Source: Pseudonocardia autotrophica (GTDB lineage Bacteria > Actinomycetota > Actinomycetes > Mycobacteriales > Pseudonocardiaceae). Taken from it: 64,000 nucleotides of DNA. The stretch lies in NCBI RefSeq assembly GCF_000717175.1, contig NZ_JNYD01000006.1, positions 1 to 64,000 of the forward strand. Direction: 5' to 3'. How positions within the stretch are numbered: the stretch's first letter is position 1; every line of letters begins with the position of its first letter. The notes beneath the pieces are model-generated. The model was not told where the DNA came from, did no database searches, and was given only the letters and a program-made list of their open reading frames with translations. Both the position numbers and the translations under genes were made by a program. Below are positions 10,501-17,533 of this stretch, piece by piece.

Positions 10501-12254
10501 TGTTCGCGCTGCCCCGCAGCTCGTGGGACGACTACGACCGCTCCGCCATCAGTCCCGGCGGCGGGGTCTGGCCGCGCACGGCCAAGGCGGTGCCGGTCGG
10601 CCCGGAGATGCGGGAGGCGCTGGGCCTGTCCGAGCACGTGGTGAAGCTGAGCCCGCCCGAGCTGATCCGGGCGATCCTGCTCGCCCCGGCCGACCTGCTG
10701 TGGAACGGCGGCATCGGCACCTACGTCAAGGCCTCCACCGAGGGGCACGCCGACGCCGGGGACAAGGCCAACGACGTCATCCGGGTCGACGGCCGGGAGC
10801 TGCGGGTCAAGGTCGTCGGCGAGGGCGGCAACCTCGGGCTGACCCAGCGCGGCCGGATCGAGTACGCCCGCCACGGCGGGCGGGTCAACACCGACGCGAT
10901 CGACAACTCGGCCGGCGTGGACTGCTCCGACCACGAGGTCAACATCAAGATCCTGCTGGACCGGTTGGTCACCGTCGGCGAGCTCGACCGCCCGGGGCGT
11001 AACGCCCTGCTCGCCGAGATGACCGACGAGGTCGCCTCGCTGGTCCTGGCCGACAACACCGACCAGAACGCCGTCCTCGGCGTCGCCCGGTCGCACTCCG
11101 GCGAGATGGCCAACGTGCACTCCCGGGTCATCGCGGACCTGGAGGAACGCACCGGGCTGGACCGGGCCCTGGAGGTGCTGCCCACGCCGGCGGGGTTCAA
11201 GGCCCTCGAACGGTCCGGGGAGGGCCTCACCGGGCCGGAGCTGTCGACGCTGCTCGCGCACGTCAAGCTCGACCTCACCCGCCGGCTGCTCGACAGCGAC
11301 CTGCTCGAGGGGGCCGCGTTCGCGCCCCGGCTGCCGGAGTACTTCCCGCACCCGCTGCGCGAGCGGTTCCCCGACGCGATCCGCCGCCACCCGCTGCACC
11401 GCGAGATCCTCTGCACGCTGCTGGTCAACGAGATGGTCGACGGCGCCGGGATCACCTTCGCGTTCCGGATCGGCGAGGAGACCGCCGCCGCCGCGTCCGA
11501 CGCCGTCCGCGCCTACGCGGTGGTGACCGGCGTGTACGCGCTGCGGACGCACTGGCGGCAGATCCGCGCCGCCGGGCTGCCCGTCGAGGTCGCCGACCGG
11601 CTGATCCTGGAGTCCCGCCGGCTGCTGGACAGGGCGTCGCGCTGGTTCCTCGCCAACCGCCCCCAGCCCCTGGCCGTCGGGGCCGAGGCCGCCCGCTTCG
11701 CCGGGCAGGTGCGCACGCTGTGGCGCCGGCTCCCGGACTTCCTCGTGGGCCGGGAGAAGGAGGCCGTGGAGAACCGGACCGCCGCGCTGCTCGACGAGGG
11801 CGTGCCCGACCGGCTGGCCCGGCGCGCGGCGACGGCGGTGCACGGCTTCGGGTTGCTCGACGTCGTCGACCTGATCGAGCTGTCCGAGCGCGACGGCGAG
11901 CCGCGGGACCCGGAGGAGGTCGCGCGCACGTACTTCGCGCTCAGCGACCACCTCGGCGTCGACGTGGCGCTGACCTCGGTCAGTGCGCTGCCCCGCGGCG
12001 ACCGCTGGCACCAGCTCGCCCGGCTCGCGCTGCGGGACGACCTCTACGGGTCGCTGCGCTCGATCACCCTCGACGCGCTGCGCGAGGCCGCACCGGGCAC
12101 GCCGGTGCCGGAGACGATCGCGCAGTGGGAGCGGGCGAACGCATCCCGGCTCGTCCGCGCGCGGGCGGCGCTGCAGGAGATCGCCGGCGCCGGGCAGCTC
12201 GACCTGGCCACGCTCTCCGTCGTCTCCCGGCAGTTGCGGGGTCTCGCGCGGTAG
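7530..12254 (+). CDS. gdh: NAD-specific glutamate dehydrogenase, large (~180 kDa) type
   Basis: A 1574-aa enzyme of the large NAD-GDH family, comparable to mycobacterial and streptomycete proteins of about 1620-1650 aa. It oxidatively deaminates glutamate to 2-oxoglutarate and ammonium, with NAD reduction. A long N-terminal regulatory region of ACT-like folds precedes the catalytic core. The core shows the lysine-rich substrate segment LVKAQMVKNAVIVPVGAKGG (residues about 797-816), the motif GVGDMSGDVFGNGML (about 948-962), and the conserved VVGEGGNLGLTQRGRIEYA. The C-terminal third is helical and family-typical. Together with gltBD at 42-49 kb it gives this window both the glutamate-forming and glutamate-degrading arms. 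The ATG at 7530 has only a weak Shine-Dalgarno sequence (CCGGAG). Confidence 0.95.
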   Translation: MSRTREHTTAAEPADADLEGLTALYARHAPADGAPAHADSPELPRLAEVAAEQLSLAARRLVGEPLVQVEGTAVRIVTDDMPYLVGSTLVAVSRAGAEMRRLLHPIVVVRRDVAGQLQEVLPDADPADPPRGTFAESWIRLDLNAAVDPAALTEELRDALHDVRETVEDGDRMERRIRTLADELLAEELVPRGVRTDRGSERHETAQFLRWLADGHFTFLGYRHYRIDGERLRPELASGLGVLRRDTLDNGAFVPDGGGADRAEELLILTRAGVRSRVLRPAHPYYVGLRTFDQHGAPTGEHRFLGMLTVPGMYESVLDIPVIARRVRRAIRRAGFPQESYSGQQMLEVISGLPREELFSATTEYLHDVGVGVLGLAGRRAVRVFLRRDPHHRFVSCLVYVPRDRYTTTSRLAMAEVLRDRLRGSTVDYTARVTEAPYAQVHFMVQTDAAQAPVDPDAQELTDALTEAVRTWDDRLVDRLGAPAATATVPGLLAGVPDSYKAGVRPERAVEDLKRILALPEGGFDVRLHHENGERRLAIYLDAPVSLTRILPVLQHLGVEVVDEHPSEFVRPDGRRCWLYDFGLRLDPADFADTDLAGRDEAALDRDFCAAFRATWGGDAEADRFSALVLHAGLHWREAALLRAYARYSRQVGSTFGVQYMADTLLAQPAVARGLVKLFRARFDPAEENRSKVTEEALTEVTTLIDQVTGLDADRILRGFLATIVATLRTNWFRDRAFTSFKIDPAAVPDMPAPRPRFEIFVYSPRMEGVHLRFGPVARGGLRWSDRPQDFRTEILGLVKAQMVKNAVIVPVGAKGGFVVRAARPDPAEVEACYRLFISGLLDVTDNLVRGETVPPPDVVRHDGDDSYLVVAADKGTARFSDVANEVAASYDFWLGDAFASGGSVGYDHKAMGITARGAWESVKRHFSELGVDTQTQDFTVVGVGDMSGDVFGNGMLLSEHIRLVAAFDHRHVFVDPTPDAARGFAERSRLFALPRSSWDDYDRSAISPGGGVWPRTAKAVPVGPEMREALGLSEHVVKLSPPELIRAILLAPADLLWNGGIGTYVKASTEGHADAGDKANDVIRVDGRELRVKVVGEGGNLGLTQRGRIEYARHGGRVNTDAIDNSAGVDCSDHEVNIKILLDRLVTVGELDRPGRNALLAEMTDEVASLVLADNTDQNAVLGVARSHSGEMANVHSRVIADLEERTGLDRALEVLPTPAGFKALERSGEGLTGPELSTLLAHVKLDLTRRLLDSDLLEGAAFAPRLPEYFPHPLRERFPDAIRRHPLHREILCTLLVNEMVDGAGITFAFRIGEETAAAASDAVRAYAVVTGVYALRTHWRQIRAAGLPVEVADRLILESRRLLDRASRWFLANRPQPLAVGAEAARFAGQVRTLWRRLPDFLVGREKEAVENRTAALLDEGVPDRLARRAATAVHGFGLLDVVDLIELSERDGEPRDPEEVARTYFALSDHLGVDVALTSVSALPRGDRWHQLARLALRDDLYGSLRSITLDALREAAPGTPVPETIAQWERANASRLVRARAALQEIAGAGQLDLATLSVVSRQLRGLAR

Positions 12255-12292
12255 CGTGACGGGGTCGACACCCGCGGCGGAGGGAGGCCCTC

Positions 12293-12679
12293 GTGGACGA
12301 CCGCGACGCGAAGGTGGTCGCCCTGCCGTCGTTGCGCGAGTATCCGGGCGGGACGCCGCTGGAGCTGCGGGCCGTGCGGCCGGTCCCGTGGCTCGCGCTG
12401 CTGCTGATGGCGGGTGAGATCGACCTGACGAACTGCTTCGAGATGGGTTCCTGGGTCGAGTCGCACGCCGCCGACCGGGTCGTGGTGGACCTGACCTGCG
12501 TGGAGCTGCTGGCCGCCTGCGGCGCCCGCCGCCTCGCCGAGGCCCAGGAGACGTTCCGGCGCCGGGGGAGCGAGATGCGGGTCGTGGTGTCCGGCGATCC
12601 GCTGCAGGAGCAGCTGCTGCGGGTGGTCGGCAGCTTCGACCTCCACGGCTCCGTCGCGTCGGCCTGCCGGGAGCGATGA
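12293..12679 (+). CDS. STAS-domain protein (anti-sigma antagonist-like), phospho-site serine missing
   Basis: A 128-aa protein with a STAS fold. Recognisable parts are the strand GEIDLTN, the strand VVVDLTCVELL, the helix start GARRLAEA, and VVVSGDPLQEQLLRVVG near the end. In anti-sigma factor antagonists the segment after the VVVDL strand reads DSSG and its serine is phosphorylated by an anti-sigma kinase. Here the same position reads AACG, so the usual switch is absent. No kinase or sigma gene is adjacent. It has a strong ribosome site (GGAGGGAGG) before GTG 12293. It may act as an unphosphorylatable antagonist or as a general protein-interaction module. It is probably co-transcribed with the hydrolase that starts 30 bases downstream. 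Confidence 0.8.
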   Translation: MDDRDAKVVALPSLREYPGGTPLELRAVRPVPWLALLLMAGEIDLTNCFEMGSWVESHAADRVVVDLTCVELLAACGARRLAEAQETFRRRGSEMRVVVSGDPLQEQLLRVVGSFDLHGSVASACRER

Positions 12680-12709
12680 GTTCCGGCCGCCCGGCCGGTC
12701 CACCCCCAC

Positions 12710-13450
12710 GTGACGACGTTCCTGCTGCTGCCCGGCGCGGGCGGCGAGGCCTGGTACTGGGACCGGGTCGTCCCGGAGCTGACGGCGCGCGGCCACGAGC
12801 CCGTCGCCGTCGACCTGCCCGCCGACGACGAGACCGTGGGCTGGGCGGACTACACCGCCCTCGCCCTGGAAGCCCTCGGCGGCCGGCCCGATCCGGTCGT
12901 CGTCGCGCAGTCGATGGGCGCCTACACCGGCGCCCTGGTCTGCGCGGCGACGAAGGCCCGGCGGCTCGTGCTGGTGAACCCGATGATCCCGGCGCCGGGG
13001 GAGAGCGCCGGGCGCTGGTGGGAGGCCACGAGGCAGGCCGAGGCCCGGGCCGAGGCGGGGTTCGACGGGTTCGACCTCGAGCGGGACTTCCTGCACGACA
13101 TGCCCGACGACCTGCGCGCCGACCTGAGGCGCGGCGGCAGGAACCAGTCGGAGCGCTCGTTCGCCGAGCCGTACCCGCTCGAGGCGTGGCCGGAGGTCCC
13201 GACGACGGTGCTGGCCGGCGCCGACGACCGCCTGTTCCCCCTGGCCTTCCAACGGCGGGTGGCCCGCGAGCGGCTCGGGCTCGACGTCGTCGCGGTGCCG
13301 GGCGGGCACCTCAACGCCCTGTCCCGGCCGGTCGAGGTGGCGGAGGCGCTGGTCGCGGCCGTCCGAGCGGGTGAGAGGGTGGGCGGGTGGCCCGCTACGT
13401 CGCCCAGGTCCCGCTGCGCTGGACCGACCAGGACTCCTACCGGCACCTGA
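12710..13450 (+). CDS. alpha/beta hydrolase (salicylate esterase-like)
   Basis: A 246-aa alpha/beta hydrolase. The N-terminus TTFLLLPGAGGEAWYWDRV carries the HG-like oxyanion motif as PGAGG. The nucleophile elbow is AQSMGAY with Ser as nucleophile, the acid is in the segment LAGADDRLF, and the histidine is in PGGHLNAL. Its layout resembles plant methylesterase/MenH-like hydrolases, but the substrate cannot be told. The GTG at 12710 gives a normal N-terminus. The C-terminal 20 residues overlap the next gene by 64 bases in another frame. The fold should end near residue 225, so the overlap probably reflects a drifted stop codon. Confidence 0.85.
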   Translation: MTTFLLLPGAGGEAWYWDRVVPELTARGHEPVAVDLPADDETVGWADYTALALEALGGRPDPVVVAQSMGAYTGALVCAATKARRLVLVNPMIPAPGESAGRWWEATRQAEARAEAGFDGFDLERDFLHDMPDDLRADLRRGGRNQSERSFAEPYPLEAWPEVPTTVLAGADDRLFPLAFQRRVARERLGLDVVAVPGGHLNALSRPVEVAEALVAAVRAGERVGGWPATSPRSRCAGPTRTPTGT

Positions 13451-13824
13451 ACCACGCCCGGGCGGTCACGCTCCTCGAGGAGGCGCGCATCGACCTGATG
13501 TTCACCGCCGCCGCCGCGGAGGGCGTCGACACCTTCGCCGCCGGGCTGCTGGTGGCCGGGCTGGGCGTGGAGTACCGCCGGCAGATCCCGTACCGGGCGC
13601 ACGACCTGCGGGTCGAGATGACCGTGCGGGACGTGCGGGCCGCGTCGTTCACGATCGACTACGTCATGCGCGCGGGCCCGGCCGAGTCCGATCCCGTCGC
13701 GATCGAGGCCGAGACCCGGATGGCGCTGTTCGACTTGAACGGTCATCGGCCGCGCCGGCTCACGGCCGAGGAGAAGGCGTTCCTGCTGCGCTGGGCCCCC
13801 GAGGCGAGCGAGGCGGTGTCGTGA
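13387..13824 (+). CDS. acyl-CoA thioesterase, 4HBT/hotdog family
   Basis: A 145-aa single hotdog domain. The N-terminal motif VPLRWTDQDSYRHLNHAR, with Asp and His in the pattern DxDxxxHxN, followed by a helix with EEAR, is typical of the 4-hydroxybenzoyl-CoA thioesterase group. It probably hydrolyses an acyl-CoA to the free acid and CoA in the cytoplasm. GTG 13387 starts inside the upstream hydrolase gene, and its TGA overlaps the GTG of the next gene (GTGA), so the three are likely read as one transcript with coupled translation. Confidence 0.87.
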   Translation: MARYVAQVPLRWTDQDSYRHLNHARAVTLLEEARIDLMFTAAAAEGVDTFAAGLLVAGLGVEYRRQIPYRAHDLRVEMTVRDVRAASFTIDYVMRAGPAESDPVAIEAETRMALFDLNGHRPRRLTAEEKAFLLRWAPEASEAVS

Positions 13825-14465
13825 GCCTCCGGTTCGCCGACCCGTCCGAGCGCGCGGACCTGGGCGCCTTCACCGCCCGGCTGGTCCGCCTCGACGAGTC
13901 CGCGCCGGTGAGGCTGCGGTCCGCACGCGGCCGGGTGACGGCCTGGGCACCGACCCCGTTCGAGGCGCTCGCCACCCGCTCGGTCGCCGCGGTGATGGAG
14001 CCGGAGGACGTCACCCTCCAGGGATCCGCCCTGCTCACCGCGCTGGCCGTGGACCGGTCCGAGGAGGTGGACCTCGGCGGCGCCGCCGGGTTCTGGACGG
14101 GCACGCTGCCGCCGGACGAGGGCTGGACCCGGCTCGAGGACGTCCCCGCGCGGGAGCTGGAGGCGCTGACCGAGCGCGGGCTGGCCCTGGCCCGGGAGCA
14201 CGGCGGGCCGATGGGGCCGCCGGCCTCGCTGCTCGACCAGACCGTGCTGACGGTCTCCGGCGACGTCCCGGGCACGGTCTCGGTGCCGATGCGGGCGCTG
14301 TTCGCCCTGTCCGGCATGGGCTTCCTCGGCGGCGCCGACACCGGGGCGGGCGAGGGGCCGGAGCCGATCGTGCGGGTCTCCGCAACGGGCTCGTGGATGC
14401 GGCTCGACGCCCGCTTCGGCGCCGTCGTCCGCCGGCGGATCACCACGCTGCCCCTGCTGACCTGA
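13821..14465 (+). CDS. conserved hypothetical protein, coupled to the thioesterase
   Basis: A 214-aa protein beginning VSLRFADPSERADLGAFTARLVRLD. It is a soluble mixed alpha/beta protein with no membrane segment or signal and no motif I can assign. The segment VPMRALFALSGMGFLGG is the most hydrophobic part. Homologues next to hotdog thioesterases are, as I recall, common in actinobacteria, which would suggest a partner in acyl-CoA handling, but this is from memory. It starts on GTG overlapping the thioesterase stop by 4 bases and ends just before palindrome copy A. Confidence 0.72.
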   Translation: MSLRFADPSERADLGAFTARLVRLDESAPVRLRSARGRVTAWAPTPFEALATRSVAAVMEPEDVTLQGSALLTALAVDRSEEVDLGGAAGFWTGTLPPDEGWTRLEDVPARELEALTERGLALAREHGGPMGPPASLLDQTVLTVSGDVPGTVSVPMRALFALSGMGFLGGADTGAGEGPEPIVRVSATGSWMRLDARFGAVVRRRITTLPLLT

Positions 14466-14470
14466 CAGCA

Positions 14471-14533
14471 TTTCCGCAGCTCAGACGGGGTCGTGAGGGC
14501 GAACTGCCGCTCTAGGGGCAGTGGGCACTCACG
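14471..14533. repeat. 63-bp intergenic palindromic repeat, copy A
   Basis: An element shared almost base for base with copy B at 20753-20815. It has a left flank TTTCCGCAGCTC and then a 42-bp imperfect palindrome (14492-14533) with ends CGTGAG/CTCACG and centre CTAGGGGC. It sits between the convergent genes ending at 14465 and 14536, where it could end transcription on both strands. Confidence 0.85.
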
Positions 14534-14535
14534 GG

Positions 14536-16125
14536 TCAGGCGAGCCAGGCGGCCGTGTCCGGGGGGAGCTCGCCGCAGTCCGTGAGCGGGGCGCTGGTGA
14601 GCAGGACGTCGCCGGGCGGGAGCGGGACGGGCCGGTCGCCGGCGTTGAGTGCGCAGACCAGGGTGGAGCCGGTGCGGCGGAAGGCGAGGCAGCCCGCCGG
14701 CGCCCCGAACCACTCGACCTGGTCGCCGTGGAAGGCGGGATGGCTGCGGCGCAGATCGAGGGCGTGCCGGTAGAGCGACAGCGTGGAGTTCGGGTCCTCG
14801 AGCTGGTCGGCGGCGGTGAGCGCCCCGTACGCCTCGGGCATCGGGAGCCACGGCGTGCCGGTGGTGAAGCCGTAGCCGGGGCCCTCGCCCTCCCACGGCA
14901 GCGGTACCCGGGCGCCGTCGCGGCCGGGGTCGGTGTGCCCGGACAGCTCCCAGGTCGGGTCCTGCCGCGCCTCCGCCGGGAGCTCGACGTCCGGCAGACC
15001 GAGCTCGTCGCCGTGGTAGAGGTACGCCGTCCCGGGCAGGGCCAGCGCGACCAGCGCCATCGCCCGCGCCCGGGCGGGGCCGTCCGCGCCCTCCCCGTAG
15101 CGGGTCGCGGGGCGGACGAGGTCATGGTTCGACAAGGTCCACACGGCGGGCGCACCGGCGGACCCCGCGGCCGCGAGGGTGCGGTCGATCGCCTCGCGCA
15201 CCGCGACCGCGTCGTAGGCCGCGTCCCGCAGCGCGGAGTGGAAGGCGAGGTGCAGCTCGTCCCGGCGGACGTAGCCGGCCCAGCGGGCGTCGTCGCGCAC
15301 CGTGCCGACCTCGCCGACGGCCATGCGGTCCGGGTAGTGGTCGAGCACGGCGCGGATCAGCCGGTGCACGTCGTGCACCGGGTCCTGGTCGAAACGCGGG
15401 TCGACGAGCTCGTCGGACACCGGGGTCCAGCCGGGCTGCCGGCGGTCGTCCGGCAGCCCGGCGGCCTTGGCCATGCCGTGCGCGACGTCGATCCGCAGGC
15501 CGTCGACGCCGCGGTCGCACCAGAACCGCAGCGTCTTCTCCAGGTCCGCCCAGACCTCGGGGTTCTCCCAGTTGAGGTCCGGCTGGCCGGGGGCGAACAG
15601 GTGCAGGTACCACTCGTCCGGCCGGCTCGTGCCGTCCTCGTCCGTCGCGGTGAGCCGGGTCCACGCCGGCCCGCCGAACACGCTCTGCCAGTTGTTCGGC
15701 GGCTGCTCGCCGCGATCGCCCCGGCCGGGACGGAAGTGGTAGCGGGCCCGCTCCGGGCTCCCGGGTGCCGACGACACGGCCGCCCGGAACCACTCGTGCT
15801 GGTCCGAGGTGTGGTTGGGCACGACGTCGACGAGCACGCGCAGGCCGTGCGCGTGCGCGTCGGTGATCAGCCCGTCGAGGTCGTCGAGCGTGCCGAGCAG
15901 CGGGTCGACCTCGCGCGGATCGGTCACGTCGTAGCCGTGGTCGAGACCCGGCGACGGGTTGACGGGGCTCAGCCAGAGGGCGTCGACGCCGAGGAGCTCG
16001 AGGTACCCGAGCCGGCTGCGGACGCCCGCGAGGTCGCCGACCCCGTCGCCGTCCGAGTCGGCGAAGCTGCGGACGTAGACCTGGTAGACGACGGCCTCCG
16101 CCCACCACTGCCCGTCGTGCCGCAC
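14536..16125 (-). CDS. alpha-glucosidase, GH13 (oligo-1,6-glucosidase-like)
   Basis: A 529-aa glycoside hydrolase family 13 protein. It carries the conserved regions of the (beta/alpha)8 barrel: DVVPNHTS (residues 100-107), GLRIDVAHG with nucleophile Asp213, AVGEVG with acid/base Glu272, and LSNHD with Asp335. The segment DSDGDGVGDL near residue 23 is the calcium-binding loop usual in oligo-1,6-glucosidases and trehalose-related GH13 enzymes. It has no signal peptide, so it is cytoplasmic and would release glucose from alpha-linked oligosaccharides. It starts on GTG at 16125 and ends at palindrome copy A. No sugar transporter lies beside it. Confidence 0.92.
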   Translation of the reverse strand: MRHDGQWWAEAVVYQVYVRSFADSDGDGVGDLAGVRSRLGYLELLGVDALWLSPVNPSPGLDHGYDVTDPREVDPLLGTLDDLDGLITDAHAHGLRVLVDVVPNHTSDQHEWFRAAVSSAPGSPERARYHFRPGRGDRGEQPPNNWQSVFGGPAWTRLTATDEDGTSRPDEWYLHLFAPGQPDLNWENPEVWADLEKTLRFWCDRGVDGLRIDVAHGMAKAAGLPDDRRQPGWTPVSDELVDPRFDQDPVHDVHRLIRAVLDHYPDRMAVGEVGTVRDDARWAGYVRRDELHLAFHSALRDAAYDAVAVREAIDRTLAAAGSAGAPAVWTLSNHDLVRPATRYGEGADGPARARAMALVALALPGTAYLYHGDELGLPDVELPAEARQDPTWELSGHTDPGRDGARVPLPWEGEGPGYGFTTGTPWLPMPEAYGALTAADQLEDPNSTLSLYRHALDLRRSHPAFHGDQVEWFGAPAGCLAFRRTGSTLVCALNAGDRPVPLPPGDVLLTSAPLTDCGELPPDTAAWLA

Positions 16126-16163
16126 GAGACGTCATCATGCCAAACGCGGCGGCCGGTCCCTAC

Positions 16164-16547
16164 CTAGAAGCCGGAGTTGACCATGCTCGCCGCGGCGTAC
16201 TCCAGGTACTGCCAGAGCTGCGCGCGGTGGGCCTCGTCGAGGTCGGACTCGTCGACGGCCACGCGCATGCAGCGCAGCCACGCGTCCCGCTCGATCGGGC
16301 CGATGGTGAACGGGAAGTGCCGCATCCGCAGGCGCGGGTGTCCGCGCTGCTCGGAGTAGGTGCGGGGGCCGCCCCAGTACTGCTCGAGGAACATCCGCAG
16401 CCGGTCCTCGGCCGGGCCCAGGTCCTCCTCGGGGTACAGCGGGCGGAGGATCTCGTCCTCGGCGACCTGTTCGTAGAAGCGGTGGACGATCTGGTGGAAG
16501 ACCTTGTCGCCCCCCACCTCCGCGTAGAAGTTCTGTGGTGCGGTCAC
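16164..16547 (-). CDS. glbO: truncated hemoglobin, group II (trHbO)
   Basis: A 127-aa group II truncated globin, matching mycobacterial trHbO (128 aa) with an offset of two. The heme ligand is His77 ([10 protein letters not shown]), with the family-specific Trp90 at G8, Tyr38 at CD1 and Tyr25 at B10. Members bind O2 tightly and are linked to NO or peroxide chemistry and to the membrane respiratory chain. The GTG at 16547 overlaps the stop of the mechanosensitive channel gene (GTGA), so the two are translationally coupled. Confidence 0.94.
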   Translation of the reverse strand: MTAPQNFYAEVGGDKVFHQIVHRFYEQVAEDEILRPLYPEEDLGPAEDRLRMFLEQYWGGPRTYSEQRGHPRLRMRHFPFTIGPIERDAWLRCMRVAVDESDLDEAHRAQLWQYLEYAAASMVNSGF

Positions 16548-17533
16548 GTGCCCAGTCTCCCCCCGAGGCCGAGCGGCACGGGCCGGGGGACACCCTCGTC
16601 GTCGAACGCGTCCGTGATGGCGGCGTTGAGCGCGCGCTGCACGGCCCACTGCTTGCCCGGGTTGACCTTGACCGTGAGCCGCAGCGTGGCGCCCTCCGCG
16701 GTCACCTTCTCGACGCCGAGGACCTCCGGGTCCTCCAGCACGTCCTCGGCGATGTCCTCCTGCCCGACGCGCTCGGCGGCGACCCGCCCGGCCAGCTCGG
16801 AGACCTCCGCCATGTCCGCGGAGTGGGCGAGCGGCAGGTCGACCACGGCCACGGCGTACCCCTGGCTCTTGTTGCCCACGCGCAGGATCTCGCCGTTGCG
16901 GACGTACCAGACGGTGCCCTGCACGTCCCGGATCGTGGTGATGCGCAGGCCGACCGCCTCGACCGTGCCGCTGGCCTCGCCGAGGTCGACGATGTCGCCG
17001 ACGCCGTACTGGTCCTCGAGCAGCATGAACATGCCCGACAGGAAGTCCCGCACCAGGTTCTGCGCGCCGAAACCGACGGCGACGCCGACGATCCCGGCCG
17101 ACGCCAGGATGGGCCCGAGCGCCACGCCGAACTCGGCGAGGATCATCACCGCCGCGATCAGCAGGATCACCGCGGAGGTGATCGAGCGCAGCACCGAGCC
17201 GATGGTCCGGGTGCGCTGGATGCGCCGCTGCGAGATGAGCGGGGTGGTGCGGATCCGCTTGGGCGCGCGGCCGAGCACCTTGGAGAGGCCCCCGTTCGAC
17301 GCGCCCTCCACCACCCGCGTGATCGCGCGGTGCAGCAGGTGCCGCGCCACGAACGCGACCACGATGATCAGCACGATCTTGATCGTGCCGTTGACCACGA
17401 CGTCGGCCGAGCTGGCCAGGAAGTCGTTGTTGGTCCACTCGTAGAAGCGGGCGCACCAGCTCCCGGCCTGCGCGGCGCAGGCGGGCGGCTCGGCGAGGGG
17501 CAGGGCGTCGACGGCGTCCTGCAGAGGGGTCAC
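16544..17533 (-). CDS. mscS: MscS-family mechanosensitive ion channel
   Basis: A 329-aa small-conductance mechanosensitive channel. Hydrophobic helices lie at about residues 46-64, 112-135 and 142-165. The third is the Gly/Ala-rich pore helix ([21 protein letters not shown]). The following beta domain carries [10 protein letters not shown] and the vestibule strand VRNGEIL. Such channels release solutes on hypo-osmotic shock. The N-terminus contains two cysteines ([15 protein letters not shown]), probably outside the membrane. Start GTG 17533 overlaps the stop of the peptidase gene by 4 bases; its own stop overlaps the globin start. Confidence 0.92.
   Translation of the reverse strand: MTPLQDAVDALPLAEPPACAAQAGSWCARFYEWTNNDFLASSADVVVNGTIKIVLIIVVAFVARHLLHRAITRVVEGASNGGLSKVLGRAPKRIRTTPLISQRRIQRTRTIGSVLRSITSAVILLIAAVMILAEFGVALGPILASAGIVGVAVGFGAQNLVRDFLSGMFMLLEDQYGVGDIVDLGEASGTVEAVGLRITTIRDVQGTVWYVRNGEILRVGNKSQGYAVAVVDLPLAHSADMAEVSELAGRVAAERVGQEDIAEDVLEDPEVLGVEKVTAEGATLRLTVKVNPGKQWAVQRALNAAITDAFDDEGVPRPVPLGLGGRLGT

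Noticed and set aside
6237..12011. Very long minus-strand open frame (1924 codons) opposite glutamate dehydrogenase
   Set aside because: It is a GC-driven mirror of the real gene: full of Arg, Val, Asp, Gln and His, without any domain, while the plus strand encodes a complete known enzyme.
14521..16167. Plus-strand open frame opposite the GH13 gene
   Set aside because: Antisense shadow with no recognisable segment; all GH13 catalytic regions are on the minus strand.
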